From Caldilineaceae bacterium (GTDB taxonomy: Bacteria; Chloroflexota; Anaerolineae; Caldilineales; Caldilineaceae), in assembly GCA_026645575.1 (NCBI GenBank), contig JAPKMW010000020.1, forward strand, positions 62,001-126,000: 64,000 nucleotides of DNA, given 5' to 3'. Position numbers and translations under genes: made by a program. Numbering within the stretch: the first letter of the stretch is position 1; the number at the start of each line of letters is the position of its first letter. Of the stretch, positions 42,660-49,944 are shown one piece after another. The notes under the pieces were generated by a model. It saw only the letters and a list, made by a program, of their open reading frames with translations, had not been told where the DNA came from and did no database searches.

Positions 42660-44393
42660 ATGATACTTGAGGCATTGGTAGTGGGTGGCACGGCTTATGC
42701 CGGTTTGCGCGCTTATCGACAGATCAAGGCCAATGGCGGCTTGCACTTGCCCCGCTTCATCAGGCCACATCTCTGGTTAGCAGAGCCACCACCCAACGTC
42801 ACCGTACAAGCGCCGCCACCGCCCAGCCCGACCCTCCAGCAGGCGAATCAAATGGTGGGCGTGGCCTCTACGGCGTTGGGGTTAACCCTTGTCGGCACAT
42901 GGCTAACCACCCCGGCGCTGAGTTTGGCCGGTATCCCGTTGACGCTCTATGTCTTTGCGCCAACTTTTCAAACGGCGTGGCGCAGTCTACGTGAACAACG
43001 ACGCATCGACAATCCAGTGTTGGACGCCACGCGTGTGGTACTCTGTGTGATCATGCGCTATGACTTGGTGCTGGCGCTCAATGGCTGTCTGCAAGCGGTG
43101 AGCCAAAAATTCTTCGTCCGCGCCGAAGATGAGTTTCGCCAGGAATTAGCAACCCTCTTTGGTGATACGCAGACGGAAGCCTGGCTTTATACCAACGGGG
43201 CCGAACTGCCCGTCCCGCTCCAGCAGTTGACAACCGGCGCCGTCGTCGTCCTTGGCCCCGGCGACACCATCCCCGCCGATGGATTGGTGCTCTTTGGCAC
43301 GGCCTGGCTTGACCAACGCCTAGCCACCGGCGACCCGGAACCAGCCTGGAAATGGAAGGGCGAACGGGTGGCGGCGACGAGTGTGGTACAGTCGGGGCAG
43401 CTTTATGTGCAGTTAGAACAGGCCAACGCCTCGCCCCTGCTGCCCACCATCCGTGATACCCTGGCTGATACCGTTGACCAGAAGACGCTTGTCCAACAGA
43501 TGGGGGAACGAAGTGCTGATCGCATGGCCCCCCGTTCACTGCTCGCCTTTGCCATCGCCTTGCCATTGATGGGGCCAAACCAGGCGGCGGCTTTTCTAAC
43601 CACCGGTTTTGGCAATAACCTACGCACCCTCGGCCCCTATGCGGTGCGCAACTTCCTCATCCCGGCGGCGCACCAGGGCATTCTGATCAAGGATGCGCGC
43701 GCCTTGGAAAAGGCCAATCTGGTTAACACGATCATCTTTGATAGTCGCATCTTGCAAGCGCCAACCGTGCGGACCGAGGCCAAAACGGTGATCCATGCGC
43801 TGCGCCAACGCCCCTGGCTGCTGGAAAGTGTGAGCAAACAGCGCTTTGCGATCTATGTGCTGGTCGATCAGGGCCAGGAAGAAGAAGCGCGCCGGCTCAT
43901 CGCCGAACTGGGGCTGGATGATTACCTGGTAGAAAGCAGTATCAGTGCGAGGGCCACCCTGTTAGAACGGCTGCACCAGGGTGGGCGGGTGATCTGCTAT
44001 GTTGGGCGCGGCGACGCAGCCGATGCGCCAGTGATGGCAAAAGCCCAGGTCGCCATTGCCTGGCGCGGGTTGGAGAGCATCGCCACGAATGCGGCGCAGG
44101 TGGTGCTGGTCGATCAGGATTTGGGGCGGCTGCCCCGCTTCTTTGAACTGGCGGCGGCGTTTGGGGTCAAACAGGGCTTTAGTCTGGCGGCGCCGATTGG
44201 GCTGGATCTGATTGATCTGGCGACAACGATCTTTATCCACTTTGGGCTGGTCTACTCGATTTTGTTTAACTATACGGGGTTGTGGCTGGGGGCGGCTTAT
44301 GCTCGTCCGCCGTTGTTGGCGGCGCAGGAAGAGGAAACGGCATTCACACCGGCGGAAGTACGACCAGCTTTGCCACTTAACGCCACAGTCTAA
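42660..44393 (+). CDS. P-type ATPase-like pseudoenzyme lacking nucleotide domain and DKTGT
   Basis: A 577-residue membrane protein; ATG 42660 follows GGGGGA and gives the family-type start MILEALVVGGTAYAGLRAYR. It keeps the membrane pairs, an actuator-like domain (PADGLVLFGTAWLDQRLATG, with TGD in place of TGE) and the segment GILIKDARALEKANLVNTII, but then reads D361-S-R-I where DKTGT should be. The nucleotide-binding domain with its HP motif is absent: the sequence jumps to TVRTEAKTVIHALRQRP, equivalent to TIRPEAQQIIADL of the active enzymes. GDGIND reads GRGDAA. The CPC position is F-G-N. The C-terminal membrane pair is intact. Precise loss of one domain with a clean frame suggests a retained non-catalytic partner. 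Confidence 0.8.
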   Translation: MILEALVVGGTAYAGLRAYRQIKANGGLHLPRFIRPHLWLAEPPPNVTVQAPPPPSPTLQQANQMVGVASTALGLTLVGTWLTTPALSLAGIPLTLYVFAPTFQTAWRSLREQRRIDNPVLDATRVVLCVIMRYDLVLALNGCLQAVSQKFFVRAEDEFRQELATLFGDTQTEAWLYTNGAELPVPLQQLTTGAVVVLGPGDTIPADGLVLFGTAWLDQRLATGDPEPAWKWKGERVAATSVVQSGQLYVQLEQANASPLLPTIRDTLADTVDQKTLVQQMGERSADRMAPRSLLAFAIALPLMGPNQAAAFLTTGFGNNLRTLGPYAVRNFLIPAAHQGILIKDARALEKANLVNTIIFDSRILQAPTVRTEAKTVIHALRQRPWLLESVSKQRFAIYVLVDQGQEEEARRLIAELGLDDYLVESSISARATLLERLHQGGRVICYVGRGDAADAPVMAKAQVAIAWRGLESIATNAAQVVLVDQDLGRLPRFFELAAAFGVKQGFSLAAPIGLDLIDLATTIFIHFGLVYSILFNYTGLWLGAAYARPPLLAAQEEETAFTPAEVRPALPLNATV

Positions 44394-44476
44394 AAACGAT
44401 GTTGTTTGGCAAAATTCCCGTTCCGTAAGGATCTTTGAATTTGTAGGGCTTACACAACGAACATAACCGGTGACAA

Positions 44477-44550
44477 GCAAGACCTCCGGGAAGGGGCCAA
44501 TAGTTGACCTGTAGAACAGAACGCTTCTGGCCCCTTCCCGGAGGTCTTGC
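44477..44550. repeat. 23-bp inverted repeat closing the + strand block
   Basis: GCAAGACCTCCGGGAAGGGG (arm 44477-44499) pairs perfectly with arm 44528-44550, inside wider AGGGCTTAC/GTAAGCCCT arms near 44446 and 44570. It lies between convergent genes and is a likely bidirectional terminator. Confidence 0.8.
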
Positions 44551-44652
44551 TGGCCCGTGCGTAAGCCCTATTTAGGACAAAAAACATCCTTCTCAGCCCT
44601 AAACTCAGCCATCCCTACGGGACCAAAGCCCGTGCTGATCATCCATTGATCG

Positions 44653-45408
44653 CTACTGGACCGGCATCGGCTCATTCAAAACCGATCCACCCAAGCCAAT
44701 CAACTTCGCCCCGATTTGCCGTAGACACCCCGGTAGATCCTGCTCGATCTGCGCACTGGAAAAACAAAGCAATTCCCAGCGGTCCGCCAACATCAGGTGA
44801 CGCGTTTCCTGCGTTCCCCGTTCGTCGCTGCAATTGATGCCCAGATAGCCGCCACGAGCGCGCAGGGTGATGTCCACTGGCTGGTCGCCCAACACGCGGT
44901 TCTTGAGCGGGCGCAGGCGATGTTCGCGCAGGGCGTGCCAGAGTGTTTCAAAGGGATCATCTTTGTAAAAGAGATCGGTGACGGTGGCGGCGGTAAAGAG
45001 GCGATCCAGCGTCGTGTGGATAAAGGTTACACGACGAAAGGCGCCGGCGGGAATCGACGTGTCGAGCCGTTGGAGCGGCCCTAACTCAATGCGAAAATAA
45101 AAGTCATCGGCGCGGGGGTGATCGGCTTCGGCGGGTAACAATTCGCGACGGGTGAGCAGCCGGTAGCGCCGGGTGGGGGCATAGTAGGTGACGGTTTGCG
45201 CTTCGGCCTCTTCCTTAAAGGCCCCCGTTTGATAGAAGGCCAGGTAGTCCGCACCAACCCGCCGAGGGGCAGAACGCTGGGGGATGCGATACCAGCCTTC
45301 GGACGCGGCGCGGCGTAAATCTTCCATGTTATTGACCACAGCGACCAGCACCGTGCGTCGTCGTGCTTCTGCTTCCGCATAGCGGGTGGATGGGTAAAGT
45401 GTTGACAT
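44653..45408 (-). CDS. Putative nuclease-like protein with DUF559/Vsr-like C-terminus
   Basis: A 251-residue protein of uncertain function. The N-terminal two thirds contain NMEDLRRAASEGWYRIPQRS and FRRVTFIHTTLDRL, which I do not recognise with certainty. The last 80 residues follow the pattern of DUF559/very-short-patch-repair-like endonuclease folds: VDITLRARGGYLGINCSD, then a helix, DRWELLCFSSAQIEQDLPG and a final helix. The acidic Asp-Glu pair usual in the central strand reads N-C-S-D, so activity is doubtful. It follows the thermonuclease-like gene by 37 bases on the same strand. Confidence 0.5.
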   Translation of the reverse strand: MSTLYPSTRYAEAEARRRTVLVAVVNNMEDLRRAASEGWYRIPQRSAPRRVGADYLAFYQTGAFKEEAEAQTVTYYAPTRRYRLLTRRELLPAEADHPRADDFYFRIELGPLQRLDTSIPAGAFRRVTFIHTTLDRLFTAATVTDLFYKDDPFETLWHALREHRLRPLKNRVLGDQPVDITLRARGGYLGINCSDERGTQETRHLMLADRWELLCFSSAQIEQDLPGCLRQIGAKLIGLGGSVLNEPMPVQ

Positions 45409-45445
45409 GCCGTTACTATACTGAAACTCGAAAAGTTCAGCAAGT

Positions 45446-46018
45446 TTACGGAATCCTCAGCATCAAAAACCAACTGTAGACGTGCGCCTCATCGAGGCAG
45501 TTGGAACACTGAGCAATGGTGGCCGTAGCGGCATCGACGGGGCGCAGTTGACCGCAATAAGGACAGTTGATGGCTACGGGCAATGGGGTGTCGGCGGGCG
45601 GTAGTGCGCGTAAGGTAGTGCCGCCCTCATCGACGGGCAAGCCCATACCCTGGTTTAACAGCAGTTCATTGAGGTTGATCAACTCGCCATTTTCCCCTTC
45701 GATCAACACTTCGCCCAGAAGCCGGCCAAATTTCTCGGTTCGATCCTGGCCGCGTCGATCCAGGATGGTGCGCAGCAAGATCGGCTTGTTGAGAATCAAG
45801 TTGCTCACAAAGTCGCGCACCTGTAAGCCCCGTTCCTTCTCCGGCCCTCTTACCTCCGGCGTGTTGACGCGCCATAAGCGTACCGTCTGCTCATGGCGCC
45901 ACAGGCCCAACCCCAGGTCGAGATCGGCGGTAAACGTGTCGCCGTCGTACACTTCGGTGACTTGGGCGACATAGTAGTACAACTTGGATTTTGATTTCAG
46001 ACTGGCAAGTGCGGACAT
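45446..46018 (-). CDS. Staphylococcal-nuclease-like protein with zinc ribbon
   Basis: A 190-residue protein. ATG 46018 was chosen for its AAGGAGC ribosome site; longer in-frame starts run through a palindromic repeat. Residues about 15-140 match the thermonuclease OB fold (VTEVYDGDTFTADLDLGLGL, VRLWRVNTPEVRG, FGRLLGEVLI). The C-terminus adds two CxxC pairs (CPYCGQ and CSNC) forming a probable zinc ribbon, an uncommon addition. There is no signal peptide, so it acts inside the cell if active. Confidence 0.8.
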   Translation of the reverse strand: MSALASLKSKSKLYYYVAQVTEVYDGDTFTADLDLGLGLWRHEQTVRLWRVNTPEVRGPEKERGLQVRDFVSNLILNKPILLRTILDRRGQDRTEKFGRLLGEVLIEGENGELINLNELLLNQGMGLPVDEGGTTLRALPPADTPLPVAINCPYCGQLRPVDAATATIAQCSNCLDEAHVYSWFLMLRIP

Positions 46019-46066
46019 GGGTAGCTCCTTGTTGCGTGATGCGTGTTGCGTGAACAATTGATCGTC

Positions 46067-46129
46067 GCTCATAGCCGGTCCGTGACCGGCGTTTTGGTTG
46101 TCAGCGCCGGTCACAGACCGGCTATGAGC
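46067..46129. repeat. AGCCGGTC palindrome
   Basis: Arms 46067-46091 (GCTCATAGCCGGTCCGTGAC and on) and 46105-46129 pair with one or two mismatches. It lies between divergent genes. The same core (TAGCC-GTC-GTGACCGGC) recurs at 49282, 53041 and 60849-60975, so this is a dispersed family of the right half of the window. Confidence 0.8.
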
Positions 46130-46261
46130 GAGTTTGGTAAGAACACATGATTTTTCGGAAAGCTCGTTGTGTGCCATAATACCATAGAACAGCTTGCCTT
46201 CGCTCTTCTTTGCGTGCTTTGTGCCTTTGCGGTTGATATAAACTCATAGAAAGGGTTTGCC

Positions 46262-47761
46262 ATGAAAGCCATCATGGTTATGTTTGATTCGTTGAATCGC
46301 CACCTGTTGCCACCCTATGGCTGTGACTGGACTCATGCGCCCAACTTTGCCCGGCTGGCGCAACGGACGGTCGGTTTTACCAATTCGTACATCGGCAGTA
46401 TGCCCTGTATGCCCGCACGCCGGGAATTGCACACGGGGCGCTACAACTTTCTCCATCGCGCCTGGGGGCCGCTGGAACCATTTGATGATTCGATGCCGGA
46501 GTTGCTGGACAATCATGGCGTCTATACCCATCTCTCGACCGATCATTATCACTACTTTGAAGATGGTGGCTCCACCTATCACAACCGCTATACCTCCTGG
46601 GACTTTGAGCGCGGTCAGGAGGGCGATCCGTGGAAAGGTCACATTGCCGACCCGGAAATTCCACCTGTGTTGATCGAGCGGCGGTCGGTTAATTCCAACC
46701 CCCAATCGCTCAAACAGATGTGGCGACAGGATTGGATCAATCGCGGCTATATGCCGACCGTTGAGTCACAACCGCAGCCGCGCACCTTTGCCAACGGACT
46801 GGAATTTATCCGCACCAATCATGACCAGGAGAACTGGTTTCTCCAGATCGAGACCTTTGACCCCCACGAGCCGTTCTTTACGCAGCAGCAGTACAAAGAC
46901 CTCTATCCCCACGAATACAACGGCCCCCACTGTGATTGGCCGCCCTACCGTCGTGTACAAGAAACGCCGGAAGAAGCGCAACATATCCGCTATGAGTACG
47001 CTGCCCTGCTCTCCATGTGTGACACCTGCATGGGCAAGGTGCTTGATTTAATGGACGAATTGAATCTGTGGGAGGATACGATGTTGATCGTCTGCACCGA
47101 CCACGGCTTTATGTTGGGCGAACATGAGTGGTGGGCCAAGAATACGCAACCGTGGTATAGCGAACTGGCGCGCACGCCCCTTTTTATCTGGGACCCGCGC
47201 GCGCAACGGCAAGGCGTCATGGTCGATAGCCTGGCGCAGATGATCGACCTGCCGGCCACCTTGCTCGAATTTTTCGGCATTGCCCGGCCCGCCGATATGC
47301 AAGGGACGCCGCTACGGGAAGCCGTCGCCACCGGCGCACCAGCCCGTCCCGCCCTGCTCTTTGGCACGCATGGCGGTCATGTGAATGTGACCGATGGCCG
47401 CTATGTCTATATGCGCGCCCCGGTGCGGCCGGACAATACGCCGCTCAATGAATATACGTTGATGCCGGCGCGAATGCGGCGTCTCTTCAACACCGATGAA
47501 TTGAAGAACGCCGAATTGGTGGCGCCGCTGAGCTTTACCAAAGCTATGCCGGTTCTCAAGGTCAACAGCAGCACGCCAGTTGACGCCCATAGCTTCGGCA
47601 CGTTGCTCTTTGACCTGGCGACCGATCCGCACCAGGAACAGCCCCTACAAGATGCCGCTCTGGAAGAGCGGATGATCCGCCTGTTGGTCGATCTGATGAA
47701 GGCCAACGATGCACCGCCGGAACAGTATGTACGCCTGGGACTGGAGGCCTATGTCCAGTAA
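46262..47761 (+). CDS. Arylsulfatase-family sulfatase
   Basis: A 499-residue alkaline-phosphatase-superfamily sulfatase. The formylglycine motif is C49-M-P-A-R within CMPARRELHTGR, and metal-binding features include VMFDSLNRH at the N-terminus and CTDHGFMLGEHEWWAKN in the middle. There is no signal peptide, so it is probably cytoplasmic. Members hydrolyse sulfate esters of sugars, aryl compounds or lipids, and Cys49 must be converted to formylglycine. The next gene overlaps its stop by 11 bases. Confidence 0.93.
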   Translation: MKAIMVMFDSLNRHLLPPYGCDWTHAPNFARLAQRTVGFTNSYIGSMPCMPARRELHTGRYNFLHRAWGPLEPFDDSMPELLDNHGVYTHLSTDHYHYFEDGGSTYHNRYTSWDFERGQEGDPWKGHIADPEIPPVLIERRSVNSNPQSLKQMWRQDWINRGYMPTVESQPQPRTFANGLEFIRTNHDQENWFLQIETFDPHEPFFTQQQYKDLYPHEYNGPHCDWPPYRRVQETPEEAQHIRYEYAALLSMCDTCMGKVLDLMDELNLWEDTMLIVCTDHGFMLGEHEWWAKNTQPWYSELARTPLFIWDPRAQRQGVMVDSLAQMIDLPATLLEFFGIARPADMQGTPLREAVATGAPARPALLFGTHGGHVNVTDGRYVYMRAPVRPDNTPLNEYTLMPARMRRLFNTDELKNAELVAPLSFTKAMPVLKVNSSTPVDAHSFGTLLFDLATDPHQEQPLQDAALEERMIRLLVDLMKANDAPPEQYVRLGLEAYVQ

Positions 47762-48410
47762 CCATACCGTCGATTTCAACGCCCGTCGGGAGCGTTTTCG
47801 GCAATATGAAGACGCCGAGGCCGTGCGCGCCTACTTGCAGCGGTTAGAAAACCAGCATCCAGAGCGGGCGATCGTGGTCCAGCATATCATCGAACAGGTC
47901 AATGGACTGCGGCAAGCGCAACCGCAGGTGTTGGAACTCTGCTGCGGCCCTGGACGGTTGGCGGAGAGCTTGTTGACAGCCGTGCCCAACCTGCATTATA
48001 CAGGGGTTGATGTATCGCCGCCGTTCCTGACTTTTGCCCGTCAACGGCTGGCGCCTTACCCTGGCGTCACCCTGTTGGAGGTGGATCTTCATGACGAGCG
48101 CTGGCCGCACCATGTCGCAAAGCAAACCACTGGCGGACTGTTTCATGCCATTGTTTCGCTGCAATCGCTCCATGATGTGGGGGATGAGGCGGCGGTCAGT
48201 CGGGTTTATGGGCTGGCGAAACCATTGTTGCTACCGGGCGGTTTCTTCCTCAATGCCGATTTGATCGTGGCGGCGGGAGAAGAATTACCCAACAATCCGG
48301 GGCGGCGGTCGATTGCTCGGCATCTGGATCTGTTGCGTGGGCATGGGTATCATCAGGTTGCCTGTACGCTGGCGGTTGGCGGTTTTGGTTGTGTGCTGGG
48401 GCGGACGTAG
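47751..48410 (+). CDS. SAM-dependent methyltransferase, class I
   Basis: A 219-residue protein. ATG 47751 after CTGGAGG overlaps the sulfatase stop. The SAM-binding motif VLELCCGPGRLAESLL is near residues 58-73, the acidic motif II is YTGVDVSPPFL, and a post-strand-4 IVSLQSLHDVGDE follows. The substrate is unknown. Translational coupling to the sulfatase suggests a shared process. Confidence 0.85.
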   Translation: MSSNHTVDFNARRERFRQYEDAEAVRAYLQRLENQHPERAIVVQHIIEQVNGLRQAQPQVLELCCGPGRLAESLLTAVPNLHYTGVDVSPPFLTFARQRLAPYPGVTLLEVDLHDERWPHHVAKQTTGGLFHAIVSLQSLHDVGDEAAVSRVYGLAKPLLLPGGFFLNADLIVAAGEELPNNPGRRSIARHLDLLRGHGYHQVACTLAVGGFGCVLGRT

Positions 48411-48482
48411 GAGCGCGGATTCAGGTTGCACGGATCGCCCGCTGTGCCTGAGCGAATCCGCGCAACCTGAATCCGCGCTCCT
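48409..48482. repeat. 21-bp perfect inverted repeat
   Basis: AGGAGCGCGGATTCAGGTTG (arm 48409-48429) pairs with arm 48462-48482. It overlaps the methyltransferase stop and probably terminates the sulfatase-methyltransferase transcript. GCGCGGATT words are shared with the repeat at 27251. Confidence 0.85.
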
Positions 48483-48515
48483 AATCCGCGCTGGAATTGT
48501 TAAAAGGAAATACCA

Positions 48516-49262
48516 ATGACAACAAATCAACAACCGTTAACCGGCAAAATCGCCGTCATTACTGGGGCGGGACGGGGGATTGGCCGCGCGATTGCCCTGG
48601 CCTATGCGGCTGCTGGCGCAGCGGTAGTTTGTGCAGCGCGGACATCGACTGAAATCACAGCAACCGTTCGGGAAATTGAAACGCAAGGCGGCAGTGGATT
48701 GGCAGTTCCTACTGATGTAACAGCGCTAGCGGCTGTTGAGCAACTGTTCCGCCAGAGTGCCGACCACTTTGGCGGCATCGACATTGTCGTCATCAACGCC
48801 GGCATCAATCCCGATCGACGCACGGTAGCCGAGAGCGATCCGGCGGCGTGGCGGCTGACACTGGAAACCAATCTGCTGGCGCCCTACTATTGCGCCAGAG
48901 CGGCGCTGCCTTATCTCAAACAGCGGGGCGCCGGCAAGATCATCATGATCGGTTCGGGCATGGGCCATCGCAGCGGCAGCAATGCGGCCTATTCCTGCTC
49001 CAAGGCTGGTCTCTGGATGTTGACGCGAGTGCTGGCCCAAGAAGTCTGGCAGGACAACATTAGTGTCAATGAACTGATCCCCGGCCCGGTCGAGACGAGC
49101 ATGACCACCACCGCTGATGCTCGTCAAGGCGCCGCCTTCACTACCAACAGCGAATGGATCAAACAGCCGGACGATGTCGTTCCCCTGGCCCTTTTCCTCG
49201 CCACCCAACCCGCCATCGGCCCGACTGCTCAAAGTTTCAGCCTGATGCGGCGCGATATGTAA
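48516..49262 (+). CDS. Short-chain dehydrogenase/reductase
   Basis: A 248-residue classical SDR with AAAGGAAA ribosome site. It has the nucleotide-binding motif TGAGRGIGRAIAL, the structural NAG motif (VINAGIN), and catalytic Tyr159 and Lys163 in YSCSK with the preceding Ser in MIGSGMG. The C-terminal NELIPGPVET stretch is also typical. NAD(P)H-dependent oxidation or reduction of a hydroxy/keto group is expected; the substrate is unknown. Confidence 0.93.
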   Translation: MTTNQQPLTGKIAVITGAGRGIGRAIALAYAAAGAAVVCAARTSTEITATVREIETQGGSGLAVPTDVTALAAVEQLFRQSADHFGGIDIVVINAGINPDRRTVAESDPAAWRLTLETNLLAPYYCARAALPYLKQRGAGKIIMIGSGMGHRSGSNAAYSCSKAGLWMLTRVLAQEVWQDNISVNELIPGPVETSMTTTADARQGAAFTTNSEWIKQPDDVVPLALFLATQPAIGPTAQSFSLMRRDM

Positions 49263-49281
49263 TTGGTTAGTACTTAGCCCG

Positions 49282-49334
49282 TTCCTAGCCAGTCCGTGGC
49301 TGGCGTCCAATCGCCAGTCGCGAACTGGCTAGAA
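49282..49334. repeat. TAGCCAGTC palindrome between convergent genes
   Basis: TTCCTAGCCAGTCCGTGGC-type arm (49282-49305) pairs imperfectly with the arm ending GAACTGGCTAGAA at 49334. It sits between the convergent SDR and lipase-like genes, overlapping the latter's stop; probable bidirectional terminator of the AGCCGGTC family. Confidence 0.7.
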
Positions 49335-49928
49335 GCCTGGTCGTTCCGCTGGTTGTTGCAATCGACCTGTGACGATTTGTAAGACGCGCGGATCCAATAA
49401 CAGTGTGGCATGAAAGGGGGAAAGCACTGGCACTGCCTCCCCGATGGGTAAACACGAACTCGTTGTCGGTACAATCGTCAGGTCAAAGGGGGTCCAAATC
49501 GATGTGAATTGGAGCCTTTGCAGCGCCGTTAAATCCCGATTTAACTCGGCTAAAAAGTGACTACCGGGGCGCATTTGAACGCAGGCCGGCCGGTTGTAGG
49601 TGTACGCTGTCCAGGTGCCTTGATGGGGCGTAGCAATGGTAATTAGCCGTGCGGTGCGCTCTAGCCCCCCGCATTGTTGTACATAACTGCGGCAGATCAA
49701 GCCGCCCATGCTAAAGCCCACCAAATTGAGCGGCGCGTCGAGCGGCAAGCGTTGTGCAATCATCGCAGCCAGTTGTTGCGCCAACTTGTCGATGGCTACG
49801 GAGCCGTCACTCGGCTGGGGGGAGATGGGGTAAGCTGCTATCCCCTGCCGATGCAAAAAACGCACCAACCCCTGTAAAACGCTTACATCATCCCCAAACC
49901 CCGGCACGACAACAGTTACGGGCGTCAC
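49329..49928 (-). CDS. Lipase-like alpha/beta hydrolase
   Basis: A 199-residue hydrolase. GTG 49928 was chosen because AAGGA lies upstream and it starts 17 bases after the protease stop; a longer frame from 50054 would overlap that gene by 110 bases. Motifs are VVVPGFGDD at the oxyanion turn, the nucleophile elbow GFSMGG and IATPHQGTW, as in triacylglycerol lipase-like and PGAP1-like esterases. No signal peptide is seen with this start. Substrate unknown. Confidence 0.8.
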   Translation of the reverse strand: MTPVTVVVPGFGDDVSVLQGLVRFLHRQGIAAYPISPQPSDGSVAIDKLAQQLAAMIAQRLPLDAPLNLVGFSMGGLICRSYVQQCGGLERTARLITIATPHQGTWTAYTYNRPACVQMRPGSHFLAELNRDLTALQRLQFTSIWTPFDLTIVPTTSSCLPIGEAVPVLSPFHATLLLDPRVLQIVTGRLQQPAERPGF

Positions 49929-49944
49929 ACATCGATCCTTTGCA

